A DNA stretch of 64,000 nucleotides from the NCBI RefSeq assembly GCF_900116545.1, contig NZ_FPCK01000002.1, positions 434,001 through 498,000 of the forward strand. The letters are read 5' to 3'. This document shows, one piece after another, positions 63,526-64,000 of this stretch. The DNA comes from Devosia crocina. GTDB lineage: Bacteria; Pseudomonadota; Alphaproteobacteria; Rhizobiales; Devosiaceae. The notes under the pieces are model-generated. The model worked only from the letters and a program-made list of their open reading frames with translations, had not been told where the DNA came from and ran no database searches. The stretch's first letter is position 1; every line of letters starts with the position of its first letter. Made by a program: the position numbers and the translations under genes.

Positions 63526-64000
63526 TCACGCCTCGCTTTCGATCCGCCGCGCCCGGTGCCACAGCCAGAAGCCGAGCATAACGACGCCCACAATGGCAAA
63601 CCCATACCAGGTCAGCGCATAACCGAAATGGTTGTTTGGAAAGCTGACGACCGTTTCCCCGCCCTGCGGCAGCACGCCCTCTCCTTGCGAGGGCAGATCG
63701 ACATAGAAGGGTGCGATCGGGGCCAGAGCCGGGTCGACCATGGCAGCAAGGCGCTGAGGATCGCGCACCCACTCGATCCGGTTGGACATATCGGGTTCCG
63801 GCGTCATCATGCCGGCCGGCTCGGGCGAACGGAGAAGGCCCGAGATGGTGACAGTCACCGGATCGTCGCCGTGGAGGTCCCCATCGAGCGCTGCGCGCTG
63901 CATGTCCTGGGGCACGAAGCCGCGATTGATGAAGACCGCGCCGCCACCAACCAGCTCGAATGGGGTCAAAACCCAGTAGCCGGGACCGGAATATTGCCCC
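63526..64000 (-). CDS. SURF1 family cytochrome oxidase assembly protein (5' end cut by window edge)
   Basis: C-terminal part (about 158 residues visible) of a SURF1/Shy1 protein, which assists heme-copper oxidase assembly at the inner membrane. The visible stretch has GYWVLTPFELVGGGAVFINRG (family core), the YVDLP loop, and a C-terminal transmembrane helix (LTWYGFAIVGVVMLGFWLW) after NNHFGYA. The N-terminus lies beyond the window. Its position before thrC points to a cytochrome c oxidase gene cluster just outside. Confidence 0.92.
   Translation of the reverse strand, partial: GQYSGPGYWVLTPFELVGGGAVFINRGFVPQDMQRAALDGDLHGDDPVTVTISGLLRSPEPAGMMTPEPDMSNRIEWVRDPQRLAAMVDPALAPIAPFYVDLPSQGEGVLPQGGETVVSFPNNHFGYALTWYGFAIVGVVMLGFWLWHRARRIESEA

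Overview
This window looks like the chromosome of an alphaproteobacterium of the order Hyphomicrobiales (Rhizobiales). Devosiaceae (Devosia/Pelagibacterium-like) is my best guess from gene content and order, but that is an inference. The base composition is GC-rich. Diagnostic items are a CcrM-type GANTC methyltransferase next to rnhB, an ATP synthase Fo operon split as I-a-c-b'-b, glyQ/glyS as a heterotetrameric glycyl-tRNA synthetase, several alphaproteobacterial families of unknown function, and TTAA-N7-TTAA (CtrA) and GTTC-N7-GTTC (LexA) boxes. Nearly all of the window is dense, intact chromosomal coding sequence. I see no prophage, intact insertion sequence, CRISPR array, rRNA or tRNA.

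Layout. 1-6.4 kb: edge of a VapBC-like toxin-antitoxin pair, a histidine phosphatase, fabI, a flavin-dependent 2-hydroxyacid dehydrogenase, a hemerythrin protein, an SRAP abasic-site protein, a Nudix hydrolase and small conserved proteins. 6.4-14 kb is the most accessory-looking stretch. It holds an unknown membrane-anchored protein abutting a decayed dihydroorotase-like pseudogene, ygfZ, an HD phosphohydrolase, an unknown secreted protein behind two CtrA boxes, a SleB-type wall hydrolase, a VasI-like secreted protein and an unusually short PPDK-like enzyme. 14-30 kb: ispH-rnhA, DUF808, glyS, lemA/DUF2207, rnk, glyQ, an S49 peptidase, a TrmN6-like methyltransferase, a polyprenyl diphosphate synthase, ispE, a TPR protein and ETF-ubiquinone oxidoreductase.

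30-46 kb: a uracil-DNA glycosylase, two MFS transporters, moaB, a LexA-box radical SAM protein, a HAD hydrolase, rnhB-ccrM, a TM2 protein, then the mutY / DUF721 / dsbA-like / smc genome-maintenance block. 46-49.3 kb: ATP synthase Fo genes behind a clear sigma70-type promoter. 49.4-54.1 kb: a tandem glycine riboswitch driving gcvT-gcvH-gcvPA-gcvPB. 54-64 kb: a lipoprotein, a peroxiredoxin, a DsbD-alpha-like protein, YqgE, a large membrane GGDEF-EAL protein, then thrC - M16 peptidase - GNAT, with the edge of a SURF1 gene.

The genes mostly serve central housekeeping: fatty acid, isoprenoid, glycine/one-carbon and threonine metabolism, respiration, DNA repair and chromosome organisation. I did not find a convincing new multi-gene system. 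The better leads are regulatory or evolutionary: the paired CtrA sites before an uncharacterised exported protein, the LexA box before the radical SAM gene, the palindrome over the likely glyQ promoter, the PPDK paralogue with a reduced nucleotide-binding domain, and the dihydroorotase relic beside an orphan gene.
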